A stretch of 64,000 nucleotides of DNA from Anaerolineae bacterium (GTDB lineage Bacteria > Chloroflexota > Anaerolineae > Aggregatilineales > Phototrophicaceae). Below are positions 8,980-18,618 of the stretch, one piece after another. The stretch spans positions 1 to 64,000 of the forward strand of contig JADLAY010000026.1 in the NCBI GenBank assembly GCA_020849765.1, read 5' to 3'. Position 1 is the stretch's first letter, and each line of letters starts with the position of its first letter. Below the pieces are notes generated by a model. The model had not been told where the DNA came from. It searched no databases and saw nothing but the letters and a program-made list of their open reading frames with translations. Position numbers and translations under genes: made by a program.

Positions 8980-9774
8980 ATGTCCGACGTGCTCTTGCGC
9001 TTCATCCACCTGACCGACACTCATCTCGCCGCCGATGCCGCGCTGGGACATCCTCAACAGCCGTGGACGCCCGCCGAAGGCACGCTCCATCTCATCGAAG
9101 CGGTCAATGCGCTGCCATTCATGGCCGATTTCGTGCTGCACACGGGCGACGTCGTCTACGACCCGGACGAAAAAGCCTACCTGCTGGCGCGTGAGATGTT
9201 TGCCGGGCTGCGCGCACCCGTCTACTTCATGCCGGGCAATCACGATAGCTCGGACATGCTCCAGCGCCTGCTGATCGGGCGGACGTCGACGCCGACCTAC
9301 GACTACGAGTTCGAGGTCAACGGCGTGCAGATCGTGTGCCTGGATAGCAGCCCGCGCCACGGCGAAAACGCGCCGCATACCTTCATCAGCGACGCGCAGA
9401 TCGCCTGGCTGCGCGAAACGTGCACCCCGGACGACCCGCGGCCGCTGATCGTCGCCACGCATCACAACGTGCTGCCCGCGGGCGCGCCATGGCTGGACGA
9501 CTTCATGCGCATGCGCAACGGCGAAGAGCTCCACGCGGCGCTGCTGCCCGCGCGTCAGCGGCTGCTCGGCGTTTTGCACGGGCACGTCCATATGGTCGGG
9601 CAGCGGACGCGCGACGGCATCACCTATCATTCGTCGCCCAGTTCGTGGATGCAGTTCCTGTGCCATCCGGGCCAGACGCAGACCGTCGTCGACCATGCCG
9701 CGCGGCCCGGCTTCAACGAGATCACCGTCATGAGCGATGGCATGTACCTCCGCCATCACTTCTTCGGCGCATGA
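8980..9774 (+). CDS. calcineurin-like metallophosphoesterase (CpdA/Icc-type)
   Basis: The 264-residue protein carries the full set of dinuclear-metal motifs of the calcineurin-like family in order: D-T-H in FIHLTDTHLA (near residue 10), GDVVYD, GNHD (PGNHDSS), an H in VATHHNVLP, and GHVH (VLHGHVHM). Family members of this size are 3',5'-cyclic-AMP phosphodiesterases or broad phosphodiesterases. Substrate is not decided by sequence. No signal peptide is present, so it is cytosolic. It is transcribed divergently from the lipoprotein operon across an 86-bp gap. Confidence 0.9.
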   Translation: MSDVLLRFIHLTDTHLAADAALGHPQQPWTPAEGTLHLIEAVNALPFMADFVLHTGDVVYDPDEKAYLLAREMFAGLRAPVYFMPGNHDSSDMLQRLLIGRTSTPTYDYEFEVNGVQIVCLDSSPRHGENAPHTFISDAQIAWLRETCTPDDPRPLIVATHHNVLPAGAPWLDDFMRMRNGEELHAALLPARQRLLGVLHGHVHMVGQRTRDGITYHSSPSSWMQFLCHPGQTQTVVDHAARPGFNEITVMSDGMYLRHHFFGA

Positions 9775-9872
9775 GAGACGTCGTCTGACCGTGGGTTTTC
9801 AGCGGCGGGTGGCTCGATTATCATTGCGCGGTTCGACCGCATGATTTGACGATCAAAGCTGGCCACGCCCTG

Positions 9873-12374
9873 ATGCCCTACTGGATTGCTGACACACTCG
9901 CGACCACACCCGCCTTCGCCTGGGTCTACCTCGGCGTCGGCGTGCCCTGGGCGCTGGCCGTGCTGCCGCGCGCGACGTGGCGGCGCTGGCCGGTCGTGCT
10001 GGCGCTGGCCTTCGCCCTCGGCCCGCTGTGGCTGACGGCGTGGATGTTCGTCCTCGGCAGCATCGGCGCGAACAGCCAGATGCCGCTGCTGCGCCTCGAT
10101 CTGATCCTGATCGGCACGGTCGTCATCGCGCTGATCGGCGTGGGCTGGGCCTGGCGACGCCGATCGCAGCCTGCGACCGACGCCGAACAAGCCGGTGCGG
10201 CGCGCCTCCAGCTTGACGAGCGGCTGCTGATCGGCCTGATCGTCGTCGCGCTGGTCGTGCGCTGGTTCGTGACCGCCTACTGGCCGTTCATCGCTTACGA
10301 TACGCTGTGGGTCTATGGCTACCAGGGGCGGCTGTACAGCGCGCTCGGCTACATCCCGACTCACATCGGCTACTACCCGCCGTTCTTCTCGCTCCAATAC
10401 GCCTTCGGGCAGCTCGTATTCGGCGCCATCAACGATCACGCGGCGCGGGCGGTCATCCCGTTCGTCAACCTGGGCAGCTCACTGTCGGTCTACGCGCTGG
10501 GCGCGCTGCTGTTCGGGCGGCGGACGGGCATCTACGCGGCGGCGCTGTGGACGCTCTATCCGCACGTCGGCGATTGGTCGCGCATGGGTGACCTGGAGAT
10601 CGCGCTGGCGAACAGCTTCACACTGGCGTCCGCCTTCTTCGCCGTGGCGTGGACGCAGGTCGGCTCGGCGCGGATGCGCTACGCCATCCTGAGCGGCGTC
10701 ATGCTCGGTCTCGGCCTGTGGACGAAGCCGACGATGGGCGCCTTCATCCTCGGCGTCGGGCTGGTCGTCGCCATCGCCTTGATCGCCACGCTCGCCCGCA
10801 AACGTGACAACCTGAGTGAGGCCGCCCGCCGCTGGCTGCCGCAGCTTCAGCTCGCGCTGATCGTCGGGTTGGCAGCGCTGCCGCTCGGCGGAGTCTGGTA
10901 CATCCGCAACCTGCTGCTCGGCCACACGCCGATCGTGTTCCCATCGGCCTTCTGGCTGACGCAGGCCATGCGCAGCGGCGTTGAGTTCGGCTGGCCGCTG
11001 CTGGCGGTCATCCTGCTGGCGGCCTATCTGATCCTGACACGGCGTGCGAGTCGATCACTGGCTGTCAGGCTGCTCGCCGGGCTGGCGCTGATGCTGGCGG
11101 GGACGCTGCCGACGATCCTGATGCCCCGGCGGATGACCCCGGTCGAAGGCGCGCTGCTGATCGCGGGTGTGCTCGTCTATGGCTGGGCCTTGTGGCGTGA
11201 CTTGCCGGGCAAACGGCGCGCGCGCGCGGTCATGGGTCTGTTGTGGCTGCTGGCGCTGCCCTATTTCGTGACCTGGTTCTGGTCGTACAGCTATCACTAC
11301 CGGCTGTCGTTCGCGATCGTGCCGCTGCTGCTGCTGCCGACGGCGTTGATCCTGGCGCGCTGGACGGATGGCCTGTGGGCAGCGCGCGCAAGGACGCAAG
11401 GTGCTGCTCCCGCAGCATGGTTCAAGCCGGTCTACCTGGCCGGGCTGATCGCCCTGGCCGCGCCCGCCATCGTCCAGCCGCTCTACGATCAATACGTCGG
11501 CTGGGACGTGCTCGTCAGCGACGCACTGCCCGACGATCTGGCCCGGCAGCGCAGCGGCAACCAGGCACTGATCAACGTGGTCGACGGCATCCAGATCTAC
11601 ATCGACGAGCATGGCGAGCCGCCGGTCGTGGTCGCGCCGGGTGTGGAAACGCTGCCGTTCTTCTTCCCGCTGGCGGATATTCGCATTGACAGCGCGCCGA
11701 CCCGTCTGGACGAACTGGACGGCGTCACCTACTTCATCGACAGCCACCCCCAGGGCACCGGCATGTACGAGGACGTCCCGCTGGTGGATAACCAGGTGAT
11801 CGGCGCGCTGCGGCGCGAGGACATCATGCGCCGCGCCTGGGGCATGGACGACGGCATCTTCCGCTACGACGTCTACGAGCTGAACCTCGACCATCGCTAC
11901 GAGACGCCGCAGCCAAACGGCCCGGCAAGTGAAGAGGTCGTCTTCGGCGACTTCGCCCGCTACCTCGGCTATGACATCGGCACGCTGGATTTCTGGGTCG
12001 GGCGCCCGATCGTGCTGACGCTCTACTGGGAGAGCCTGACGCCCGCGGACGGCGACTATATGATCTACGTCCACCTACGCGATTCAAACGGTGACGTGAT
12101 CCAGTCGTGGGATGCGCCGGTCGCGCTCGATGCCACGGCCACGCCGCCGCGTTATTACTCCACCAATGTGTGGCAGCCCGGCGAGTACATCACGGACGTG
12201 CGGCGGCTGACATTCGAGGCGGCGGATGCGCCGCTTGGGGGCGGCTACAAGCTCGTCATCGGCATGTACGATCTGGCGAGCCAGACGCGCGTGCCGGTCA
12301 CCGCCGACGGCCAACCTGCGGGAGATGGTTACGTGATTGAGGATCGTATCAGCGTGGTGCTGCCGCCCTCATGA
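9873..12374 (+). CDS. polytopic glycosyltransferase, GT39/ArnT-like, with soluble C-terminal domain
   Basis: This integral membrane protein has 833 residues from the ATG at 9873; a TTG nine codons upstream is an alternative start. The first 560 residues contain about 11-13 hydrophobic segments. A large loop after an early helix contains WPFIAYDTLWVYGYQGRLY and YYPPFFSLQYAFGQL, the pattern of GT39/GT83-type enzymes that use polyprenyl-phosphate sugars. The last 280 residues are soluble, with a beta-sandwich-like tail (LTLYWESLTPADGDYMIYV) often fused to such enzymes in Chloroflexota. It probably glycosylates lipid or protein on the outer face of the membrane. The gene stands alone, about 100 bp after the phosphoesterase. 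Confidence 0.82.
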   Translation: MPYWIADTLATTPAFAWVYLGVGVPWALAVLPRATWRRWPVVLALAFALGPLWLTAWMFVLGSIGANSQMPLLRLDLILIGTVVIALIGVGWAWRRRSQPATDAEQAGAARLQLDERLLIGLIVVALVVRWFVTAYWPFIAYDTLWVYGYQGRLYSALGYIPTHIGYYPPFFSLQYAFGQLVFGAINDHAARAVIPFVNLGSSLSVYALGALLFGRRTGIYAAALWTLYPHVGDWSRMGDLEIALANSFTLASAFFAVAWTQVGSARMRYAILSGVMLGLGLWTKPTMGAFILGVGLVVAIALIATLARKRDNLSEAARRWLPQLQLALIVGLAALPLGGVWYIRNLLLGHTPIVFPSAFWLTQAMRSGVEFGWPLLAVILLAAYLILTRRASRSLAVRLLAGLALMLAGTLPTILMPRRMTPVEGALLIAGVLVYGWALWRDLPGKRRARAVMGLLWLLALPYFVTWFWSYSYHYRLSFAIVPLLLLPTALILARWTDGLWAARARTQGAAPAAWFKPVYLAGLIALAAPAIVQPLYDQYVGWDVLVSDALPDDLARQRSGNQALINVVDGIQIYIDEHGEPPVVVAPGVETLPFFFPLADIRIDSAPTRLDELDGVTYFIDSHPQGTGMYEDVPLVDNQVIGALRREDIMRRAWGMDDGIFRYDVYELNLDHRYETPQPNGPASEEVVFGDFARYLGYDIGTLDFWVGRPIVLTLYWESLTPADGDYMIYVHLRDSNGDVIQSWDAPVALDATATPPRYYSTNVWQPGEYITDVRRLTFEAADAPLGGGYKLVIGMYDLASQTRVPVTADGQPAGDGYVIEDRISVVLPPS

Positions 12375-12674
12375 GCGGCTGATAGCAGTCAATGTGGCTC
12401 TTAATCTAACACTGAATTAAGTCCGTGTAAATATTTGCGAAAAGACCGTTAAGGTCCGATAATAAACAAGAATAACGTAACCACTAATTCATAAGACGTT
12501 AAGGCAAGAAATTTCGATAAATTACTCTTTGGATGAGAAACTTAACCATTATAAACCATAATCAAATTTATAATTGGAAATTATAGGGCGCTCTCTATAT
12601 TTTACGCTACATCTGATTTAATTCTCAATGTGCCTCAACTACGTAGGCATTAAGGCTCACTGAAAAGACTCTGC
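12375..12674 (+). other. AT-rich 300-bp gap upstream of the TIR-NACHT gene
   Basis: No gene is seen here. The strip is strikingly AT-rich compared with the GC-rich genes on either side. It contains two copies of CGTTAAGG (near 12446 and 12497) and several TATA-like tracts, and ends at the start of the TIR-NACHT gene. It looks like a regulatory island, possibly one acquired together with the genes downstream. Confidence 0.6.
12574..12601 (+). promoter_or_regulatory. probable sigma70-type promoter for the TIR operon
   Basis: TTGGAA (12574-12579) is followed after 16 bp by TATATT (12596-12601). This gives 4/6 and 5/6 matches to the consensus hexamers, 73 bases before the ATG of the TIR-NACHT-HEAT gene. 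Other TATA-like tracts in the same AT-rich gap could also serve. Confidence 0.45.
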
Positions 12675-15600
12675 ATGAAGCAACCCCGCATCCTATATGT
12701 AAGTTATGCCAGCATCGAAGCGGAATTCGCGCTTCAGCTCTCGGCTGACTTGCGCAACGCCGGCGTTCAAGTCTGGCTCGATCGGCTCCAGCTCCCCTCG
12801 TCAATGGAGTGGACGGCACGCAGTGCCCAGGCGCTCGACCGCGCAGGTGGGCTGCTGGTGGTGCTTTCGCCGGATTGGTCGCTGTCGGATTACGGCCAGC
12901 GCGAGTTTCGCTTCGCGTTGGAACGCGGGCTGCCGATCTTCGTCGTGTCGCTGCGGGTGATGGCCGAGGGCGATTACCCGAGCACGATCAACCCGCACCG
13001 GGTGGTCGATTTCAGCGAGTGGCGCAATGAGCGCGTCTATCGCGAGCGCTTCCGCCGCCTGATGATGCGTTTGCGCGACGAATCGCCGAGTTGGGTCGGG
13101 GATGCGCCGGGCGATACCACACGCTATCTGATCCAGTTGGTCGCGCACATGGAAGCCAGCCAGGGCGCGCTCGAATTCATGACCATGGCCCACGAGTCAC
13201 GGCATCCGTCCTCCGGGCAAGCGGAGCGCATCGCGCCTCGCATGGCCCGACATTGGGGCAACACGGGCCGGATCGTCACGCTCGACAAGATCCGGCATGC
13301 GCCAACCGCCGAGCCGCGCTGGCGGCGCAGCTATGCGGGCGACATCAAACATGCGCTGGCACGGCGCCCGCGCGCGATCCTGCTCGGCGCGCCCGGCAGC
13401 GGCAAGACGGCCTCGCTCCAGCGCCTGACGCTCGATGCGGCGCGCGCGCGGCTGGCGGATAACTCGCTGCCGATCCCGATCTACGTCAATCTGGCGCACT
13501 GGCAGGAAGACCAGGACTTCAAGGCCTTCCTCATTTCACGCGCGCCGATGCTGCCCGACGTGATCCTGATGGCGGCGGCGGGCACGGCGATGCTCTACAT
13601 CGACGGTCTGAACGAGATCACGCAGCACGTCGAGCACCGCATCCACCAGATCCGCGACTGGCTGACTTCGCCGAGTGCGCCGCAGCGGGTGCTGTTCGCC
13701 TGCCGCACGCGCAGTTATGCCGAGGTGCTCGACCTCGACCTGCCGATCCTGGAGATCGAGCCGCTCGACGACGACACTGCGCGCAAGCTGATCACCGCCT
13801 GCGTCGGCGACGATCATGCCGAAGCCGCCTTCCGCCGCATCTTCGCGCCCGACTCCAGCCATCCGATGGATGCGCAGACGCGGGAGCTGGCGCGCAATCC
13901 GCTGCTGCTCTGCGGCCTGATCTTCCTCTACAAGAGCGCGCCAGATGGCGACCTGCCGACAACGCTCGGCAGCCTGCTCAAGCGCTGGATGGCGGCCATG
14001 TGGGTATGGAAGCGGATCGCCGCCATGCCCGCCTGGATGCCATTCAAGGACGTGGAAGCGGCGCTGGCGCGGCTGGCCTTTGCCATGATCGACCGCAATC
14101 TGCCGACCGGGCTGCCCTACGGCGATGCGCTGCGTCACGTGCTTGACGACAAACTGCTGCGCGCGGCGCAGAACGCCGGGCTGATCGAGATCGAAGCCGA
14201 CGTGGTGGCGTTCCGCCAGCCGGTAATGGCGGAATACTTCGCCGCCGTCGGCGCGGCGCGCTACCCGGTGACCGACCGCCTGCAACCGCCGCACTTCAAT
14301 CGCTGGGGCGAACGCCTGGCCTCACGCTGGGATACGGTGCTCATCATCCTGGCGGGTCTGCTGCCGAATGCCGACGAGATGGTGCTGGAGATTGCCGCCG
14401 TCGATCCGTTCCTGGCTGCGCAGGTCGTCGCCGGTGGGGTCGAAGCCTCCGCCGAGACGTTCGACCGCGTGCTCAAACTGATGACGGAGATCACGCATTT
14501 CGTGTCCGGCGAAGGCCGCCTGGCCGCCGTGCGCGGGCTGGCCGACCTGGGACATCCCGACACGCTCTATGCCCTGCTCGAAGTCATGCGCAGCGGCGCC
14601 TGGCAGGTGCGCCAGGCGGCCAACTGGCTGCTGCACCGGCTGCCGCTGCCCGTGCCGCCGCTGCTGCTGGATGCCGTGCGCGAGTGGAACTGGTCGATGG
14701 ACGAGAAGGTCGCCATCGCCCTGCGCGAGATCGGCGTCGATGCGCTGCCGCTGCTGCTCGAAGTCCTGCGCGACGAGCACTGGTCACGGCGACGCGGCGC
14801 GGCCTGGGCGCTCGGCGAAATTGGCGATTCGGCGGCGGTGCCCGGCCTGGTCGAGGCCCTGGCCGACGACGAAAACCTCGTCCGCGCGGAGGCCGCCCGT
14901 GCCCTGCGCATGATCGGCGACGTGGACGCGCTGCCGATGCTGATCGATGGGCTGCGCGACCGTGATGGCCGCGTACGCCGCGCCGTGCTCGAAACCGTCA
15001 TCACTTTCAAGGACAGTGCGCTCAGCGGGTTGCTTCCGCTGCTCAACGAAGAATCCGCGCCCGTGCGCCGCATCGCCCTGGAAACCCTGGCACAGATCGG
15101 CACTCCCGAAATTGTGCCTTACGTCAAACCTTTGGCGCGCGATAAGCAGGTCGAAGTTCGGGCGGCAGCCCTCCACGCTCTGGGGTGCGTGGGTGGCGTC
15201 GAGGCCGTCCCGACGCTGGCAGCGGCCCTGGCCGACGATACACCGCTGCCGGTCAAAGATCGCGATCTTCGCGTGCGTAACGTCGCCGCACAGGCGTTGG
15301 AAGCCATGGGCAACGAACAAGCCCTGGCCGCGCTCGACGCTCACCGGCGGGAGGAACAGGAAGCCATGCCGCTCAAGAGACCGAAACTACCAGTTCGAGG
15401 AACGTCTGGTTCGGCGGCAACCGCGAAAGATCGCCTGCCAGGACGCAAGAAGGGGGAACCCAAGCGTCCCAACGTGCCCGCGGGCACACAGTCGCTGCTG
15501 GCCTCGCTCTATGATCCGGATTGGCGTATGCGCAAGGCGGCGGTCGAAGGACTGCGCAACGTGGGGGCGGAAATCCGCGTGCCCGCGCTGCTCTACGCCA

Positions 15601-16973
15601 TCCACGACGACGATACGCAAGTGCGCCTGACGGTCGTGCGCGCGCTGGCGAACGAAAAGGGTGACGGCGTCCTGACCGAGCTGGTCGGCGCGCTGAATGA
15701 TCCGGAGTTCGTGGTCGCCGATGCGGCTGCCGAAGTCCTGACCGGCATGAGCAAGAAGGTCTTCCCGCAGCTGCTGGATGCGTTGGAGCATCAGGACGTC
15801 AACGCGCGAGGCCGCGCCGTCGAGATCATCGCCAAGCTGCGCGACCCGGCTGCCGTCCCGGCGCTGCTGCCGCTGCTCAAAGATACGGCCATCCCGCAGT
15901 TCGACGGCGGACAGCGTATTTGCGACAAAGTCGCCGCCGCGCTGGAAGCGATCGGCACGGATGAGGCGCTGCAAGCGGTGGATAACTGGCGCGGGGACGC
16001 CGAGACCGAACTGACGCCCGCCGCCGCTGCGCCGGAGTTGTTCGACTCCGGCATCGACGAGAACAGCGACCGTGCCGTGCCGGTGTTGGATTTGCTGCCA
16101 CATTCCGATTTTGATATAGAGGCACCCACTCAGACCGCTTCGTCGTATCATGATGATCTACCGCTTGTCGACGATCCGTTCGATGATGAGCCGTTCTTGA
16201 AGGACATCAAGCGCCGCCAGCTTGAGGAGATGTTGACCCGACTCCACTCGCAGGATTGGCGCACGCGCCAGGAAGCCGCTCGTGAGCTGCGCAATCATAC
16301 GCACCAGCTCGGCGGGCTGAAGGAGAACGGCATCTTTGCCGATCACCTGATCGCGGCGCTGGGTGACAGCGAGCATCTGGTGCGCTGGTCGGTCACGGAA
16401 GCGCTGGCCTGGGTAAATCATCCCAAAGTGCCCCCGGCGCTGGCGAAGATGCTGCACGACAAGAGCTGGACGGTACGTCTGGCGGCGCTGCGGGCACTTT
16501 ACGAACATGGGGATGCGAAGGTCGTCGAGGCCGTCATCGAGGCGCTGCAGGATGAACACGCGCTCGTGCGTGAATCCGCCGCCGAAGTGCTGAGCAAGTT
16601 CAACCGCGTGGAGGCGGTACCGGGGCTGGTGAAGGCGCTGAAAGACGAAGAAGGCTTCGTGCGCCGCGCCGCCGCCGATGCATTGGGGGTGCTGAAGGCG
16701 GAAGATGCCGTCCCCGCGTTGATCGAAGCGCTGGAAGACAGCGAACACCAGGTACGCTATGCTGTCGTCGAAGCACTGGGTAAAATCGCAGATCCAGCGA
16801 TCGTCCGGAATCTGGCGAAACTCTTGAGCGATACGCAAGCCCCGATGTGGGCGGAGGGACGTTCGCTCAGCCAGGTCGTGATCGATGCTTTGGGGCGCAT
16901 CGATTCGCCGGACGCGAAAAAAGTCTTGGAATACTGGCGGACGCGGGGAGCCAAGTCCGGCAAAAAGTCGTGA
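12675..16973 (+). CDS. TIR-NACHT-HEAT repeat protein (NLR-like)
   Basis: This is a 1432-residue multidomain protein. Residues 1-140 form a TIR domain: ILYVSYAS at the first strand, VWLD (33-36), a VVLS strand and the SDYGQREF helix, whose Glu77 is where catalytic NADase TIRs keep their glutamate. Residues 230-420 form a NACHT-type P-loop ATPase with Walker A GAPGSGKT (about 237-244) and Walker B AMLYIDGLNEI. From about 610 onwards there are PBS-lyase-type HEAT repeats in two or three blocks, separated by charged linkers near 905-935 and 1115-1165. This is the layout of bacterial NLR-like proteins: a HEAT sensor, an ATPase switch and a TIR effector. It is likely cytosolic. The next gene, also with a TIR domain, starts 31 bp downstream on the same strand. 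NADase activity and a defence role are inferred. Confidence 0.9.
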   Translation: MKQPRILYVSYASIEAEFALQLSADLRNAGVQVWLDRLQLPSSMEWTARSAQALDRAGGLLVVLSPDWSLSDYGQREFRFALERGLPIFVVSLRVMAEGDYPSTINPHRVVDFSEWRNERVYRERFRRLMMRLRDESPSWVGDAPGDTTRYLIQLVAHMEASQGALEFMTMAHESRHPSSGQAERIAPRMARHWGNTGRIVTLDKIRHAPTAEPRWRRSYAGDIKHALARRPRAILLGAPGSGKTASLQRLTLDAARARLADNSLPIPIYVNLAHWQEDQDFKAFLISRAPMLPDVILMAAAGTAMLYIDGLNEITQHVEHRIHQIRDWLTSPSAPQRVLFACRTRSYAEVLDLDLPILEIEPLDDDTARKLITACVGDDHAEAAFRRIFAPDSSHPMDAQTRELARNPLLLCGLIFLYKSAPDGDLPTTLGSLLKRWMAAMWVWKRIAAMPAWMPFKDVEAALARLAFAMIDRNLPTGLPYGDALRHVLDDKLLRAAQNAGLIEIEADVVAFRQPVMAEYFAAVGAARYPVTDRLQPPHFNRWGERLASRWDTVLIILAGLLPNADEMVLEIAAVDPFLAAQVVAGGVEASAETFDRVLKLMTEITHFVSGEGRLAAVRGLADLGHPDTLYALLEVMRSGAWQVRQAANWLLHRLPLPVPPLLLDAVREWNWSMDEKVAIALREIGVDALPLLLEVLRDEHWSRRRGAAWALGEIGDSAAVPGLVEALADDENLVRAEAARALRMIGDVDALPMLIDGLRDRDGRVRRAVLETVITFKDSALSGLLPLLNEESAPVRRIALETLAQIGTPEIVPYVKPLARDKQVEVRAAALHALGCVGGVEAVPTLAAALADDTPLPVKDRDLRVRNVAAQALEAMGNEQALAALDAHRREEQEAMPLKRPKLPVRGTSGSAATAKDRLPGRKKGEPKRPNVPAGTQSLLASLYDPDWRMRKAAVEGLRNVGAEIRVPALLYAIHDDDTQVRLTVVRALANEKGDGVLTELVGALNDPEFVVADAAAEVLTGMSKKVFPQLLDALEHQDVNARGRAVEIIAKLRDPAAVPALLPLLKDTAIPQFDGGQRICDKVAAALEAIGTDEALQAVDNWRGDAETELTPAAAAPELFDSGIDENSDRAVPVLDLLPHSDFDIEAPTQTASSYHDDLPLVDDPFDDEPFLKDIKRRQLEEMLTRLHSQDWRTRQEAARELRNHTHQLGGLKENGIFADHLIAALGDSEHLVRWSVTEALAWVNHPKVPPALAKMLHDKSWTVRLAALRALYEHGDAKVVEAVIEALQDEHALVRESAAEVLSKFNRVEAVPGLVKALKDEEGFVRRAAADALGVLKAEDAVPALIEALEDSEHQVRYAVVEALGKIADPAIVRNLAKLLSDTQAPMWAEGRSLSQVVIDALGRIDSPDAKKVLEYWRTRGAKSGKKS

Positions 16974-17004
16974 GTGCACCGCCATTCACAAGGGGAAGAG
17001 GGCT

Positions 17005-18615
17005 ATGAGGATCTTCATCAGCTATGCACGGGTCGATAAGCCCTACTGCGTCCAGATTGCGGAGATGCTGGAAATCCACGAAACGTGGTATGACCAGCGT
17101 CTGTACGCAGGCCAGGATTGGTGGAAAGAAATCCTGCAGCGCCTCGACTGGTGCGAAGGTTTCATCTACCTGATGTCGCCTGACTCGCTTGCATCTGAAT
17201 ATTGCCAGAAAGAATTCTTGATTGCGCAAAGGATCGGGAAACCGATCTTTCCTGTTTTGATCCATCCTGAAGCGCAGATTCCTGAGATGCTGTCCAAGCT
17301 GCAGTACGTCGACCTCAGCCGCGGGTTGACGCACGAAGGCACGCGCGCACTGCTCAACGCGATCTTCGTGACCGAGCGCAACATGGTCTACAACGGGCGC
17401 TCGGCCCCGAGCCGCCTGATGCCACGCGAAGCGCCGCGGACGATGCAGCACAACGGCGACACGCACACGCTGACGACCAACCCGACCGCCGAAGTCCACG
17501 ACCCGGCAGCCGTCATCGGCAAGGCCGCCGAAGCGATGGAATCCGGCGATTACGACAGCGCGGTCTTCTTGCTGCGTCGCGCCCTGGAAACCGGTTACCG
17601 CTCGCGCTTCATCGACCTGGAAGGCCTGCTGGCTGAAGCCGAGTCCGCGCTCGAACGGCAGACGCGCATGCGCGAGATCGAGCGCGAGTACCAGACGATC
17701 GCCGAGTTGATCCGGCGGCGGCGCACGCGGGCGTATGGCTGCCAGGCGCTGGCCGCCTTCCGCAAGGCAGTGCCGGACTACGACCCGGAGAACCTGGTCG
17801 ACCTGTGCGCGGAAGCGCAGGCGGCGGAACTCGTGCGGCGCAACTACGAGCCGCGCGTGATCAAGCCGCGCTTCGCCATGCCGCTGCTGGAGTGGTGCGC
17901 GGTCCCTGGCGGTGTCGTCATCCTGAGCGACCAGACCAACGGCCACAGCGGCAACGGGCGCTCGATGCACCCGGCAGGGCAGCCGCTCTACGTCGAGCCG
18001 TTCCGGATCGCCAAGTTCCCGATCACGAACGAGCAGTATCAGGTCTTCATCGACGACCCCGACGGTTACAACAATCCCAAGTGGTGGGGCTATTCGGCCT
18101 TCGCTCAGGCCTGGCGTTCGGCCAACCCGCAGCCCGCGGAGTCGCAGTTCAAGGGCGAGGAACGCCCGCGCGAGAACGTCACCTGGTTCGAGTCGATGGC
18201 CTTCTGTCTGTGGCTGTCAGAGAAGATGGATCTGCCGATCATGCTGCCGACCAAGCAGCAGTGGCGACGCGCGGCCCAGGGCGATGACGGCCGTATCTAC
18301 CCGTGGGGCAACGACTTCGACACCTCGTTGTGCAACACGCGCGAGAGCCGCATCCGCATGACGACGCAGGTGATGCGCTACGACATGGGCATCAGCCCGT
18401 TCGGCGCTTACGACATGGCCGGTAACGTGTGGGAATGGTGCCTGAACAGCGCCTACGACGACCTGGATATCACCAGCGACCGCCCGCGGGCCGTGCAGGG
18501 TGGATCGTTCATCGGCGCACACGAACGCGCGCAGATCAACTTCAGCTTCGACCTGGCGCCGGACTACCATTACGGCAGTATCGGCTTCCGTCTGGCCTGC
18601 TCGCTGGAACCCTAA
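17005..18615 (+). CDS. TIR domain protein with C-terminal SUMF1/FGE-like domain
   Basis: The protein has 536 residues from the ATG at 17005, preceded by a purine-rich AGGGGAAGAGG. The open frame extends 40 codons upstream, but that overlaps the previous gene. Residues 1-125 form a second, divergent TIR domain (MRIFISYARVD, SEYCQKEF with Glu70). A helical middle part (150-290) follows. Residues about 300-536 match formylglycine-generating-enzyme/SUMF1-like folds: FRIAKFPITNEQYQVF, LPTKQQWRRAAQG, YPWGNDFD, YDMAGNVWEW and GSIGFRLAC. The copper-binding cysteine pair of true FGEs is absent after the GGSF motif. The domain is therefore probably a C-type-lectin-like binding module, not an oxidase. 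It probably works with the TIR-NACHT protein encoded just upstream. Confidence 0.88.
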   Translation: MRIFISYARVDKPYCVQIAEMLEIHETWYDQRLYAGQDWWKEILQRLDWCEGFIYLMSPDSLASEYCQKEFLIAQRIGKPIFPVLIHPEAQIPEMLSKLQYVDLSRGLTHEGTRALLNAIFVTERNMVYNGRSAPSRLMPREAPRTMQHNGDTHTLTTNPTAEVHDPAAVIGKAAEAMESGDYDSAVFLLRRALETGYRSRFIDLEGLLAEAESALERQTRMREIEREYQTIAELIRRRRTRAYGCQALAAFRKAVPDYDPENLVDLCAEAQAAELVRRNYEPRVIKPRFAMPLLEWCAVPGGVVILSDQTNGHSGNGRSMHPAGQPLYVEPFRIAKFPITNEQYQVFIDDPDGYNNPKWWGYSAFAQAWRSANPQPAESQFKGEERPRENVTWFESMAFCLWLSEKMDLPIMLPTKQQWRRAAQGDDGRIYPWGNDFDTSLCNTRESRIRMTTQVMRYDMGISPFGAYDMAGNVWEWCLNSAYDDLDITSDRPRAVQGGSFIGAHERAQINFSFDLAPDYHYGSIGFRLACSLEP

Positions 18616-18618
18616 CCG

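Noticed and set aside
18400..18615. Possible variable region of a diversity-generating retroelement
   Set aside because: The C-terminal SUMF1-like fold would fit, but no reverse transcriptase, accessory gene or second copy of the 3' end is visible within the window.
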